DNA from: CAXXOK01 sp964584315
Lineage (GTDB): Bacteria > Bacillota > Clostridia > Christensenellales > Aristaeellaceae
Reading direction: 5' to 3'
Length of the DNA: 5,345 bases
Assembly (NCBI GenBank): GCA_964584315.1
Contig: CAZOZO010000084.1
Span: 1 to 5,345 of the forward strand
Part shown: piece by piece, positions 5,319 through 5,345 of the stretch
Layout: every line of letters starts with the position of its first letter
Numbering within the stretch: the first letter of the stretch is position 1
Notes under the pieces: generated by a model
The model's database searches: none
Told to the model about the DNA's origin: nothing
What the model saw: the letters and a program-made list of their open reading frames with translations, nothing else
Made by a program: the position numbers and the translations under genes

Positions 5319-5345
5319 TGGAGGTGCCACCCGGATTTGAACCGG
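5319..5345 (-). tRNA. 3' end of a tRNA, probably tRNA-Cys (runs off right edge)
   Basis: On the minus strand the T-stem and loop read CCGG, TTCAAAT, CCGGG, followed by the seven-base acceptor strand TGGCACC, a U discriminator base and an encoded CCA (5319-5321). U at position 73 and the tail CCGGGTGGCACCTCCA closely resemble Firmicute tRNA-Cys. The anticodon lies outside the window, so the identity is an inference; Gly and Thr isoacceptors can also carry U73. Confidence 0.8.

Noticed and set aside
5053..5340. Plus-strand open frame of 95 residues after the terminator
   Set aside because: It runs through the hairpin and into the antisense of the tRNA, with no ribosome binding site or conserved motif.

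Overview
The window looks like chromosomal DNA of a GC-rich Firmicute (Clostridia-type). The reasons are a pyruvate phosphate dikinase of the clostridial type, near-consensus housekeeping promoters, purine-rich Shine-Dalgarno sites, a clostridial-looking Lgt and RecX, and a tRNA-Cys end with an encoded CCA. The assignment to lineage is inference; no ribosomal RNA is present.

Layout. Bases 1-691 (minus strand) hold the first 230 codons of ppdK, running off the left edge. Bases 692-1128 are non-coding and divergent: a ppdK promoter (TTGCGA-17-TATAAT, minus), a cluster of TGCAACG/CGTTGCA half-sites upstream of it, and an almost perfect promoter (TTGACA-17-TATACT, plus) for the rightward genes. 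Bases 1129-4097 are a tightly packed rightward operon: lgt with an unusually long C-terminal membrane extension, a serine beta-lactamase/penicillin-binding-protein-fold hydrolase (1 nt gap), and recX (8 nt overlap). After a 65 nt gap with a weak candidate promoter comes a gene for a striking His/Cys-repeat protein (4163-4918, TTG start), closed by a strong intrinsic terminator at 4984-5026. The rest is non-coding apart from a U-tract-less 12 bp hairpin (5255-5288) and the 3' end of a minus-strand tRNA, probably tRNA-Cys (5319-5345).

How the parts relate. PpdK interconverts pyruvate and phosphoenolpyruvate and is transcribed away from the rest. Lgt lipidates prolipoproteins at the membrane, the hydrolase may act on an amide or ester substrate that cannot be named, and RecX modulates RecA; their close packing suggests co-transcription rather than an obvious shared pathway. 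The His/Cys protein is the most unusual item. It has six HCGC motifs in a region with 40 His among 103 residues, followed by a domain that reads like a winged helix, which suggests metal binding or storage coupled to sensing; no family name could be assigned.
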